From contig NZ_FNCB01000003.1 of assembly GCF_900100855.1 (NCBI RefSeq), forward strand, positions 185,231-249,230: a stretch of DNA of 64,000 bases, written 5' to 3'. A program made the position numbers and the translations under genes. This document shows, piece by piece, positions 45,455 to 53,760 of the stretch (its first letter is position 1; every line of letters starts with the position of its first letter). Under the pieces are notes generated by a model that did no database searches, was not told where the DNA came from, and saw only the letters and a program-made list of their open reading frames with translations. This stretch comes from Idiomarina zobellii (GTDB taxonomy: Bacteria > Pseudomonadota > Gammaproteobacteria > Enterobacterales > Alteromonadaceae).

Positions 45455-45771
45455 TGGCTCAATTCACCGTCTACGCCAATAACAATACAGCGACACGCAC
45501 AACCTACCCCTATCTTATTGATGTGCAGAGCGATCTGCTGTCAGCCTTATCGACAACCTTAGTTATACCTTTGATACCCACTGCGCTGGCTGAATCCTTT
45601 CAACTCACCCAGTTAAACCCGGATGTTACCGTTGAGGGAAAGACATTCGCATTGATGACACAAGATATGGCGAGTATTTCTAAAACTCAGCTCACTAACA
45701 CAGTCGATGATCTATCCCACGACAGAGATAAAATCACCGCGGCTATTGATCTGCTCTTTTTTGGAATATAA
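45454..45771 (+). CDS. ccdB: CcdB-like gyrase-poisoning toxin
   Basis: 105-residue toxin of the CcdB/MazF fold. The N-terminus AQFTVYANNN and the body (YPYLIDVQSDLLSALSTTLVIPL, seen in part) match chromosomal CcdB proteins. The extreme C-terminus, which in F-plasmid CcdB is Trp-Gly-Ile and contacts gyrase, reads FFGI here, so Trp is replaced by Phe. Whether it still poisons gyrase cannot be told. The pair lies between the scs-like cluster and fpr, as a self-contained insert. Confidence 0.9.
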   Translation: MAQFTVYANNNTATRTTYPYLIDVQSDLLSALSTTLVIPLIPTALAESFQLTQLNPDVTVEGKTFALMTQDMASISKTQLTNTVDDLSHDRDKITAAIDLLFFGI

Positions 45772-45783
45772 CGAAGACTAGCT

Positions 45784-46524
45784 TTACCAATAGTTTTCCG
45801 AAGTCACGTTACCAGGCTTGCGCCGGGTGTTTTTGGCAAGCCCCAATTCAGCCAGCGCGGCGCGTGACTCTTTTATCATGTCAGGGTTACCACAAAGCAT
45901 GACTTGTGCGCTGATGTCTAACGGCGTGTTGAGAGCATCGCTTAATTGGCCAGAGCTAATCAGTTCAGGAATACGTGCAGATAGAGCTCCGGGAATATTT
46001 TCACGAGTAATCACCGGCTGATAACCCAGCTGACCTGGGTATTCTTGTTGCCACTGCTCTATTTGCCCCTGATAAACCAGGTCTTCCGCCACGCGTACGC
46101 CGTGCACCAGGTTAATGCGTTTAAATCGTTCCCACGGCTTTTCGGTTCTTAGCATAGAAATAAACGGGCCAATGCCGGTTCCCGTAGAAAGCATCCACAA
46201 GCTGTCGCCGTCCGGCACTTCGTCCAGCGTGAAAAAACCACCTGCGGGCTGAGTTATGTCCACGCTGTCACCCGGCTGTAACTGAGCTAACTTAGTGCTG
46301 AGCTCGCCGTCTTCCACTTCGGCTATGACAAAATCCAGTATGGCTTCGCCCGGCGCGCTGGCCAGCGAGTAGGCACGCAATAGCTGCTCGCCACCCACAT
46401 TCAGGCCTAAACGGACAAACTGCCCTGCCTTAAAGTCAAACGGCTCGGCCACAACTCTCAAACTGAAAACGCCAGAACTCCAACGGTAATTCTCGACAAC
46501 TTTTCCACTAATCCATTGGATCAT
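45784..46524 (-). CDS. fpr: Ferredoxin/flavodoxin-NADP+ reductase
   Basis: FAD enzyme that exchanges electrons between NADPH and ferredoxin or flavodoxin. 246 residues with the FAD motif RAYSLASAP, the NADP motif STGTGIGPF and C-terminal ENYW. Converges on ccdB with only 12 bases between. Confidence 0.95.
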   Translation of the reverse strand: MIQWISGKVVENYRWSSGVFSLRVVAEPFDFKAGQFVRLGLNVGGEQLLRAYSLASAPGEAILDFVIAEVEDGELSTKLAQLQPGDSVDITQPAGGFFTLDEVPDGDSLWMLSTGTGIGPFISMLRTEKPWERFKRINLVHGVRVAEDLVYQGQIEQWQQEYPGQLGYQPVITRENIPGALSARIPELISSGQLSDALNTPLDISAQVMLCGNPDMIKESRAALAELGLAKNTRRKPGNVTSENYW

Positions 46525-46533
46525 ACGTCTGAC

Positions 46534-46779
46534 TTAGTCCTTGTTTTGGTTCTTGGTCGCTTCCAGCTCTTTTTCTAACAGTTCAACACGCTCACGTAAG
46601 CGCAGTAACATTTGTTGCTGTACATCCAGCTCTTCGCGGGTGACTAAATCCAGCTTAGATAGCTGTGACTGCAGGGTTTGTTTAACACGTTGCTCCATAT
46701 TACCGGCCAGTTCTTTAACACCGGCTGGCATGCTGTCGTTAATTTGGCGAGCAATATTCTCTATTGTTTTGTTATCCAT
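46534..46779 (-). CDS. ubiK: Ubiquinone biosynthesis accessory factor UbiK (BMFP domain)
   Basis: 81-residue, highly charged helical protein ending in a coiled coil (LRLRERVELLEKELEATKNQ) that forms trimers. The start IENIARQINDSMPAGVKEL is typical of the YqiC/UbiK family, which supports aerobic ubiquinone synthesis with UbiJ. It lies nine bases upstream of fpr and may be co-transcribed. Confidence 0.9.
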   Translation of the reverse strand: MDNKTIENIARQINDSMPAGVKELAGNMEQRVKQTLQSQLSKLDLVTREELDVQQQMLLRLRERVELLEKELEATKNQNKD

Positions 46780-46889
46780 AAGTCTCTCTTTGTGTAAATC
46801 GTTGCTTATTCGTTTAGCTTAGCAGGAGATTCAGGTAAAATCCGAGCTTCTTATCGGCTTTTTCACGAATCAGGAACTCTACGGCGCCC

Positions 46890-48902
46890 ATGCTGAACGA
46901 TCGCCAGAACCAGGCTGTACATTATATTCAGGGTCCTTTATTGGTACTGGCCGGGGCCGGTAGCGGTAAAACCCGGGTGATTACCGAGAAAATTGCCTAC
47001 CTTATTCGTCAACAAATTTACACGGCACGCCAAATTGGCGCGGTAACCTTTACCAATAAAGCCGCCAAAGAAATGAAAGAGCGTATTGCGCAAACCTTGC
47101 CGAAAACCCAATTGCGCGGTTTAACCGTGTGTACCTTTCATACTCTGGGGCTGAATATTATCCGGCGCGAACTCAGCACTCTGGGGTTTAAGCCCGGCTT
47201 TTCCTTATTCGACGACCAGGACACCTTTGCCCTGCTGAATGCCTTAACTGAAGATGTATTTGAGGGCGACAAAGCGCTGATTCAAGCCTGTCAGCACCAG
47301 ATAGGCCACTGGAAAAACGCCATGCTCTCGCCCGAGCAGGCCTTAGAAAAAGCCGGAAACGATCAGGAGAATGCCTTCGCGCAGGTTTATCAGCAATACC
47401 AGAATAACCTGAGCGCCTGTAATGCCGTCGACTTTGATGACCTGATTCGTCTGCCGACGCAATTGCTGGCAACCAATGAAAACGCCCGCGCGCGCTGGCA
47501 GAAAAAGTTTCAGTACCTATTGGTGGACGAGTATCAGGATACTAACACCAGTCAGTACCAGCTGGTTAAATTACTGGTGGGCGAGCGTGCCCGTTTTACC
47601 GTGGTGGGTGACGACGACCAGTCCATTTACTCCTGGCGCGGTGCGCAGCCGAAGAACCTGGCACTGTTAAAGCAGGACTTTCCGCAGCTGGAAGTGGTGA
47701 AGTTGGAGCAGAATTACCGGTCCCACGGACGCATTCTGAAGGCGGCGAACATCCTCATTGAAAATAACCCACACGTCTTTGAGAAAAAGCTGTTTTCTGA
47801 GATGGAATACGGTGAACCGCTGAGTGTTATCTTTGGCCGAAATGAAGAGCACGAAGCAGAGCGCGTGGTGGCCGAGATTGTGAAGCACCGTTTTTTACGT
47901 AAAACGCCGTATCACCATTTTGCCATTTTATACCGGGGTAACCATCAGTCGCGCCTGTTTGAAAAAGCTCTGATGAACAACCGCATTCCGTACAAAATAA
48001 CCGGCGGTCAGTCATTCTTTGCCCGTGCAGAAGTCAAAGACATTATGGCTTACCTTCGGTTGCTGGTGAACCCCACCGACGATACGGCGTTTTTGCGGAT
48101 CATTAATACCCCGCGCCGTGGCATTGGTCCGCAAACCGTGGAGCGTATTGGGCGTTTGTCACAGGAGCTCGGTTGTAGCTTATTTGAGGCCTGCCAGTCA
48201 CCGCATTTAAAAACGCAGCTCAGCACCGGCATTTTTCAGCATGTGGACGTGTTCCGTAATATGATAGATACCCTCGCCCGTCAGGCTGATCATCAAGAAA
48301 GTGCAGGAGATGCCGTACGACAACTGCTGAGCGATATCGGCTATGAGGACTGGTTGTTTGAACAAAGTCCCAGTGCCAAAGCCGCTGAGATGCGCGTTAA
48401 AAACGTCTATGAGCTGCATCGCTGGGTATCCGATATGCTAAAAGGCGATGCCGAACATGAGCCTATGGAACTGGACCAGGTCGTCAGCCGCTTGTCACTG
48501 CGCGATATGATGTCCCGCAACGAAGACGACGAGCAGTTTGAGCAGGTGCAGTTAATGACTCTGCATGCGTCCAAAGGTCTGGAGTTTCCTTACGTGTTTT
48601 TGGTGGGCATGGAAGAAGGCTTACTGCCGCATCAAAGCAGCATTGATGAAAACAATATTGAAGAAGAGCGTCGGCTTGCTTACGTGGGCATAACACGGGC
48701 ACAGCATAAGTTAGTCTTCACTATGGCCAAAGAGCGCCGTCAGTTTGGGGAGAAGCTTGAGCCGCAGCCCAGTCGGTTCTTGTTAGAACTGCCTCAGGAT
48801 GACTTAGAGTGGGAACACCGCAAGCAGAAAACCGATGAAGAGCGGGAAGAGCAAAGAAGTCAGGGGCTGGAAATGCTAAAGAATGCGCTGAAGAAGTCTT
48901 AA
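46890..48902 (+). CDS. rep: ATP-dependent DNA helicase Rep
   Basis: 3'-5' superfamily 1 helicase that helps replication forks pass bound proteins. 670 residues with motif I AGAGSGKTRVI, motif II LLVDEYQDTN, motif III GDDDQSIYSWRGA, motif IV EQNYRS, and VAYVGITRA-like motif VI (LAYVGITRAQHKL). Length and motif spelling fit Rep better than UvrD. The stop overlaps the convergent GGDEF gene by TTAA. Confidence 0.96.
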   Translation: MLNDRQNQAVHYIQGPLLVLAGAGSGKTRVITEKIAYLIRQQIYTARQIGAVTFTNKAAKEMKERIAQTLPKTQLRGLTVCTFHTLGLNIIRRELSTLGFKPGFSLFDDQDTFALLNALTEDVFEGDKALIQACQHQIGHWKNAMLSPEQALEKAGNDQENAFAQVYQQYQNNLSACNAVDFDDLIRLPTQLLATNENARARWQKKFQYLLVDEYQDTNTSQYQLVKLLVGERARFTVVGDDDQSIYSWRGAQPKNLALLKQDFPQLEVVKLEQNYRSHGRILKAANILIENNPHVFEKKLFSEMEYGEPLSVIFGRNEEHEAERVVAEIVKHRFLRKTPYHHFAILYRGNHQSRLFEKALMNNRIPYKITGGQSFFARAEVKDIMAYLRLLVNPTDDTAFLRIINTPRRGIGPQTVERIGRLSQELGCSLFEACQSPHLKTQLSTGIFQHVDVFRNMIDTLARQADHQESAGDAVRQLLSDIGYEDWLFEQSPSAKAAEMRVKNVYELHRWVSDMLKGDAEHEPMELDQVVSRLSLRDMMSRNEDDEQFEQVQLMTLHASKGLEFPYVFLVGMEEGLLPHQSSIDENNIEEERRLAYVGITRAQHKLVFTMAKERRQFGEKLEPQPSRFLLELPQDDLEWEHRKQKTDEEREEQRSQGLEMLKNALKKS

Positions 48903-51499
48903 GCGCAGACGAAGTTACTGCCGTCGTCTTTTTTCAGTTCCACTTCATAGTTAGCATTAATATAACTGCCCTGGCCTATGACAACCCCCTGTTCTTCGAC
49001 ATCCTGCTTTTGACCTTCGGTTTCTAAGCCGTCAGCATAAACCTGAATATCAAGCTCGTGGCAAAGCGTCACAATATGTTTAAGCATGGCCTGCGCACGC
49101 GAATTGCTACCCAGGCGTGCTATGTAGTGATGGTCCAGTTTTAAAATACTGAACGGGAAGTTATATAAGAACTGTAATGGCCCTGAGCCGCTGCCAAAGT
49201 TATCTATTGCCAACGTAAAGCCAAACTCGGATAAACGCCTCAGGCTGGCCAACACACGGCGACCGTCCTGCACTAATGAGGTTTCATCAAACTCCAACGC
49301 CACCTGCTCTGGTTTAACACCGTTATCCAGAACAATGTTAACCAGCTCGTTCAAATGACTTGTTTTAAGCAAATGACGCACGGACAAATTCACATGCAGC
49401 AAAACGTCTTGCGGAAGACCTTTGTTCGCAACCCACTGACACGCGGTTTTGAGTGCATAACGGTCGAGCTTCACAATAAGCCCGGTGCGCTCTGCAAGCG
49501 GTAGCAGTTCACTGCTGTCGAATGAATAACGCGGGTCTTGCCACTCAATACGCGCTTCAATACCTCTGACCTCGCCTGTATCGATTTGCATAATAGGCTG
49601 ATAATTTACCGCAAAGTCTTGCTCAACTTTCGCATGTCGCAACGCCGTTTCTTTTCTGACGCTATCCACCAGAGACTCGTGCATACTGTCATCGAATAGC
49701 ACATAGCGACCACGTCCCATGCCTTTCGCCTGATACATCGCCGCATCGGCGTCACGCAGCAGACGCTCTGCTGAGTCTGTTTTCTCAAGGCACTCGGCAA
49801 TACCAATGCTTGCGCCCGAGTAATGCTCTTGTCCGTTCAGTTGGAATGGTTCATTCATTTGTTGAATGATGCGTTTAGCAACGTCTTTTGCGTCCTCAAT
49901 AGAGGTAATGGTATCCAGCAGAATAACGAACTCATCTCCGCCTAAACGAGCGACCATGTCGTTATCTCTCACACAGCTACCAATACGCTTACTGACTTCC
50001 AACAGGAATTCGTCACCCGCTGAGTGGCCCAGGGTATCGTTGATGTTTTTAAAGCGATCTAAGTCGACAAACAACACCGCAAAATGATGCTCCGGGTGTC
50101 GTCGTTTGTGCGTAACGGCTTGCTTTAAGCGTTCATTAAATAAAATCCGATTCGGCAACCCAGTCAAGTTGTCATGGTGCGCAGCGTGGAACAGGTTTGA
50201 CTCGGTTTTCTTGCGTCGTTCAATTTCCGAGACTAGCTCTTCGGTGCGCTCTGCGACTTTCTTTTCAAGGAATTGGTTTACGCGTTGTATTTCTTCGGCT
50301 GAGCGCTTGCGGTCAATCGCCACCGCAACATGTTGCGATACGAAGTTCAGCAGCTCCAGGTCATCACTTTGGTACAAGAACTCACCATCGTAGGTTTGGA
50401 CCGCTATAACACCAAACACTTGGCCGTTCATCATCAGCGGGCTGCCCAGCCACTGCTTGGCGAGTTTCATGCCGCCAAAACCTAGCTCTATCTCATTGGT
50501 TTTAAGCAACTGCTGACGTTTGCCTGAATCAATAAAAGCAGGTTCCCGCTTTTTAATGACGTACTCGGTTAAGCCTTTACCCACCCGCCTTTTCTCTGCT
50601 TTATTACCGGTTTCATCGACGTGGTAAGGGAAGTGAATAAATTTCTTATCGTCAGACAGTAGCGCAACATAGAAGTTGTCAGCATGAATAAGCTTACCAA
50701 TTTGTCGGTGCAGCTGCCGGTAAAACGCACCCATGTCGTCTGACGTATTGGTTAACTCCGAAATGGCAAAAAGTACCGAGGTCTGCTGCTCCGCGCGTTC
50801 GCGAATGGTAATTTCGCTCATCAGACTTTCGTTGACATGGCGTAGCTCAGCCGTTTGATGCTCAATTTCACTTTGCATTAAGTCGCGTTGCTTCAAACGT
50901 TCGAGCGCATTAACAACGTGCTGAGACACGAACATTAACAAGTCCTCGTCCGCACTGTCATAACGCACGTCTTCGTTGTAGCTTTGCACAACCATAATGC
51001 CGATGGTGGCTTCACCATGTTTAAGCGGTACACCCAGCCAGTCTTTATGCTCCGCACCGAGCCCTTCAATTTCACCTTGTTCAATTAAACGCTGATAGAC
51101 CTCTGGCGGGCAGCGCAGTGACTGACCTTTCCTTAGCACATAACCAGTTAGGCCTTTGCTTAGCTGGTCAATAGGTACTTGTTCAAACAGGGTGTCCTGG
51201 TCCACTTCATCGACAAAGTAAACAAAGTCGACAGTTTCGTCTTTCGCGTCATACAAACTGATGTAGAAATTACGCGCATACATCAGCTCGCCAATAATTT
51301 CATGCAGGGAACGGTAGAAGTTATCCATCTCGCGCGCAGACGCCGCCAGTTCCGAAATACGAAACAGCGCCTTTTGAACCACTTCAGCGGATCGGTATTT
51401 TTGGGTCAGGCCTTTAAGCCTATCAATGACCCTTTGTAAGCGCTCATTTTCAGTCTGTAATTGCTGAATTTGCGCGTTACTTACCTTTCCTTTTGTCAT
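48899..51499 (-). CDS. GAF-GAF-GGDEF diguanylate cyclase with degenerate EAL domain
   Basis: 866-residue cytoplasmic signalling protein: N-terminal coiled coil (1-35), GAF 1 (about 40-200), linker helix, GAF 2 (about 240-397), coiled coil, GGDEF (about 440-602) and EAL-like domain (about 615-855). The cyclase site GGDEF (520-524) and the product-inhibition site RxxD (RDND, 511-514) are intact. The EAL domain has lost key residues: EAR for EAL (648-650), IDNFG for IDDFG, and ADGLE for AEGVE. It probably makes cyclic di-GMP and uses the EAL fold only for binding or not at all. AAGG precedes the ATG. Confidence 0.93.
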   Translation of the reverse strand: MTKGKVSNAQIQQLQTENERLQRVIDRLKGLTQKYRSAEVVQKALFRISELAASAREMDNFYRSLHEIIGELMYARNFYISLYDAKDETVDFVYFVDEVDQDTLFEQVPIDQLSKGLTGYVLRKGQSLRCPPEVYQRLIEQGEIEGLGAEHKDWLGVPLKHGEATIGIMVVQSYNEDVRYDSADEDLLMFVSQHVVNALERLKQRDLMQSEIEHQTAELRHVNESLMSEITIRERAEQQTSVLFAISELTNTSDDMGAFYRQLHRQIGKLIHADNFYVALLSDDKKFIHFPYHVDETGNKAEKRRVGKGLTEYVIKKREPAFIDSGKRQQLLKTNEIELGFGGMKLAKQWLGSPLMMNGQVFGVIAVQTYDGEFLYQSDDLELLNFVSQHVAVAIDRKRSAEEIQRVNQFLEKKVAERTEELVSEIERRKKTESNLFHAAHHDNLTGLPNRILFNERLKQAVTHKRRHPEHHFAVLFVDLDRFKNINDTLGHSAGDEFLLEVSKRIGSCVRDNDMVARLGGDEFVILLDTITSIEDAKDVAKRIIQQMNEPFQLNGQEHYSGASIGIAECLEKTDSAERLLRDADAAMYQAKGMGRGRYVLFDDSMHESLVDSVRKETALRHAKVEQDFAVNYQPIMQIDTGEVRGIEARIEWQDPRYSFDSSELLPLAERTGLIVKLDRYALKTACQWVANKGLPQDVLLHVNLSVRHLLKTSHLNELVNIVLDNGVKPEQVALEFDETSLVQDGRRVLASLRRLSEFGFTLAIDNFGSGSGPLQFLYNFPFSILKLDHHYIARLGSNSRAQAMLKHIVTLCHELDIQVYADGLETEGQKQDVEEQGVVIGQGSYINANYEVELKKDDGSNFVCA

Positions 51500-51667
51500 T
51501 TCTGCTTACCTTTAAGCACGACTCTCCCTGCCAAGTACACTTAATCAACAGATGTTAACTTTTTTAACAGGTAGGTAGTATAGACAGTGGTCAGACGTTT
51601 GGAAAGATTTTGCGAAAAAATTTGAATATTCAGAGAAAAAATAATAGGAGATCACGTCAATTGACGT

Positions 51668-51695
51668 TAAAAAAGGTCGCAACAAGCGACCTTTT
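51668..51695. terminator. Terminator downstream of the cytochrome c5 gene
   Basis: A 9-bp perfect stem AAAGGTCGC / GCGACCTTT with loop AACAA is followed on the minus strand by a T-run (TTTTTT counting the stem end). It ends the cytochrome gene 27 bases past its stop. The rest of the 222-base gap 51500-51721 shows nothing recognised. Confidence 0.85.
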
Positions 51696-51721
51696 ATGAC
51701 ATTTACAATAGAATTTTTGAC

Positions 51722-52147
51722 TTAGATATCTTTCGTCATGTAGTCAATTGCGGCCTGAATTTCTTCTTCAGAGCAGTCACTGCAAGTGCCTTTGGGCGGC
51801 ATCGCATTAAAACCTTCAACTGCATGCTTCAATACAGTATCCATACCCTGAGCCAGACGCTCTTCCCAGTCTGCTGCATTGTTAATTTTCGGTGCACCCA
51901 TAACACCACTGGTATGACAGGCAGTACAGAACTTATCATACACCTGCTGACCTGAGCGCGGGCCACTGCTTTCTTCCGCAGCACTGCTCTCACCAGCCAC
52001 ATAATGTTTACCAATAGGCTTAATGCGCTCAGCGATAGCTTCACGAGACATGTCGTCTTGCACTGACGCTGCGCTTACAGACAGCGTAAAAAACAAAGAC
52101 AAAGTACCTAAAACACTTTTAACAAAGAATGAATTCATAACTCTCAC
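51722..52147 (-). CDS. Cytochrome c5 family protein
   Basis: Small periplasmic electron carrier, 141 residues. A signal peptide ending SVSA is followed by a variable acidic linker and a class I cytochrome domain with heme motif CTACH, axial Met in NAMPPKG, and the extra CxxC (GTCSDCSE) that is typical of cytochrome c5. I kept the GTG at 52147 because AGGAG lies six bases upstream; the ATG at 52138 is 15 bases away. It may donate electrons to the caa3 oxidase at the start of the window, which is inference. Confidence 0.92.
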   Translation of the reverse strand: MRVMNSFFVKSVLGTLSLFFTLSVSAASVQDDMSREAIAERIKPIGKHYVAGESSAAEESSGPRSGQQVYDKFCTACHTSGVMGAPKINNAADWEERLAQGMDTVLKHAVEGFNAMPPKGTCSDCSEEEIQAAIDYMTKDI

Positions 52148-52230
52148 TGGTTTCTCCTAAAATGGCTGGTGTTCTTGCACGCCCAGTTAGTGGATGCGAT
52201 TATAACCACAAATGCGCAAAGGATAAACAC

Positions 52231-53301
52231 TTGGCTGAAATTGCCCGAAAAATTGCTCTTCTTGACTTGGATGCTTTCTTCGCATCTGCGGAAGAATTGC
52301 GTAACCCAAAGCTTAAGAATCGGCCTTTTGCGGTCGGTGGTGGCGGCGAGCGCGGTGTGGTTGCCACAGCTAATTACCTGGCACGTCAATACGGCGTTCG
52401 CAGTGCCATGCCCGGCAGTCAGGCACGAAAACTTTGCCCGCAACTGACCTTCGTCAAACCCGACGGCAGTTATTACCGCGAACTATCCAACCAAGTACTG
52501 GACGTTCTTTATGAAGTCACTCACCGAGTAGAGCCCGCATCTATTGATGAATTCTACCTCGACCTGACCCATAACGAACTTTATCGGGGAAGTGCGACAC
52601 TAACTATGAACGCCGTGAGAGAGCGTATTCGTTCGCTAGGAATAACCGGCTCGGCAGGCATCTCCAATCAAAAAATGGTCGCAAAAATCGCTAGTGAAGA
52701 ACGCAAACCGGATGGTCAGTTTGTCGTACCTCCTGACGACGTATTCGGCTACATAGCCAAACTCAACCTCAAGCAAATACCCGGCGTTGGCCCTAAGAGT
52801 CAGCAAGTACTTACTAACTATGGCTTAATGACAGGTAAGGACATTCAAAACATAGAACTGCGACAACTTCAGGAGATACTGGGCGAAAAAGCGGGTTATG
52901 TTTTGTTTGAGCGCTGCCATGGTCGCGACAAGCGGGAAGTAGTTACTGAACGTATCCGCAAAAGCGTTGGTGTGGAGCAGACATTAACGTCTGACATGAA
53001 GCTAGAGTCCACCGCACAAACTTACGTTCAGGAAAACTTACTGCCAAAACTTCGTGAACGCATGAAAGTAAAACACTGGCGAGAACAACCCATACGAAGC
53101 CAGACGCTAAAACTGAAGTTCTCAGACTTTACTCAAACGACAGTATCAAGAAGCACTCAGTTTGTGTCACCCAGTTTGTTTTATGAGTTGCTGAGCGAAG
53201 CCTGGCAACGGGGTAAAAGGAAAGGGGTAAGGCTGTTAGGGATCAGTGCTGCATTACCTGATCCCAGTGAACAGCTGCAACTTGAGCTCGAGCTCGATTA
53301 G
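52231..53301 (+). CDS. dinB: DNA polymerase IV (DinB)
   Basis: Y-family translesion polymerase. From the TTG at 52231, which has AAAGGA seven bases upstream, the protein has 356 residues, the usual length; the frame extends back to an ATG at 52162 but that would overlap the cytochrome gene's ribosome site. Catalytic carboxylates are in LDLDAFFAS and SIDEFYLD. The C-terminal QLQLELELD resembles a beta-clamp-binding tail. No CTG-N10-CAG box is visible upstream. The stop overlaps the next gene's stop on the other strand (TTAG). Confidence 0.93.
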   Translation: MAEIARKIALLDLDAFFASAEELRNPKLKNRPFAVGGGGERGVVATANYLARQYGVRSAMPGSQARKLCPQLTFVKPDGSYYRELSNQVLDVLYEVTHRVEPASIDEFYLDLTHNELYRGSATLTMNAVRERIRSLGITGSAGISNQKMVAKIASEERKPDGQFVVPPDDVFGYIAKLNLKQIPGVGPKSQQVLTNYGLMTGKDIQNIELRQLQEILGEKAGYVLFERCHGRDKREVVTERIRKSVGVEQTLTSDMKLESTAQTYVQENLLPKLRERMKVKHWREQPIRSQTLKLKFSDFTQTTVSRSTQFVSPSLFYELLSEAWQRGKRKGVRLLGISAALPDPSEQLQLELELD

Positions 53302-53735
53302 TCGTCTTTAACGGTAATGGTGATTTTCTTAGACACTACCGCAGGGTCGTGTGGTACGTGGTTTTTGTCACCCAGGATAAGTTGCAAAGTATGCTCGCCC
53401 GGCTCCAAAGTCACCATAGTTTCTGTTTGGCCGCCACCAAAGTGGATAACGTCACCACCCATAGGTTTGTCCATAGCTGGCAGTTCGTCTTTATCGATTA
53501 ATAAATGGTGATGCCCGGTATGCTTAACATCAACACCCGCTGGAGCAACGCCCATACCGTTCAAGCCAAATTTCACTTTAAAGGTTTCGCCAACCACTTC
53601 ACCGTCTTGGGGTGAAATAATATAAGCCTGTGCATTCGCTGACGCTTCCGTTCTTTCCATCTGAGCAGCTTCAGCGGTTGCCAGTACCGGCGTACCTATA
53701 AGCGCAACTGCGCCAATCATCCAAGCCTTATTCAT
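53298..53735 (-). CDS. DUF4399 secreted protein
   Basis: 145-residue periplasmic protein with a signal peptide (cleavage probably after ATAEA). The body, from AYIISPQDGEVVGETFKVKFGLNGMGVAPAG (seen in part) through TGHHHLLID to LGDKNHVPHDP, matches the DUF4399 family. The histidine cluster HTGHHHL and the HVPHDP segment suggest metal binding, but no function is established. Converges on dinB. Confidence 0.87.
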   Translation of the reverse strand: MNKAWMIGAVALIGTPVLATAEAAQMERTEASANAQAYIISPQDGEVVGETFKVKFGLNGMGVAPAGVDVKHTGHHHLLIDKDELPAMDKPMGGDVIHFGGGQTETMVTLEPGEHTLQLILGDKNHVPHDPAVVSKKITITVKDD

Positions 53736-53760
53736 ATAAAACTCCGTTATTTGAGATGTA

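Noticed and set aside
52162..52230. ATG start of dinB at 52162
   Set aside because: The extension does not resemble DinB, has no ribosome site and overlaps the leader of the divergent cytochrome gene; TTG at 52231 has a good AAAGGA and gives the usual length.
52148..52230. SOS control of dinB
   Set aside because: No CTG-N10-CAG match was found; the nearest CTG and CAG are 15 bases apart.
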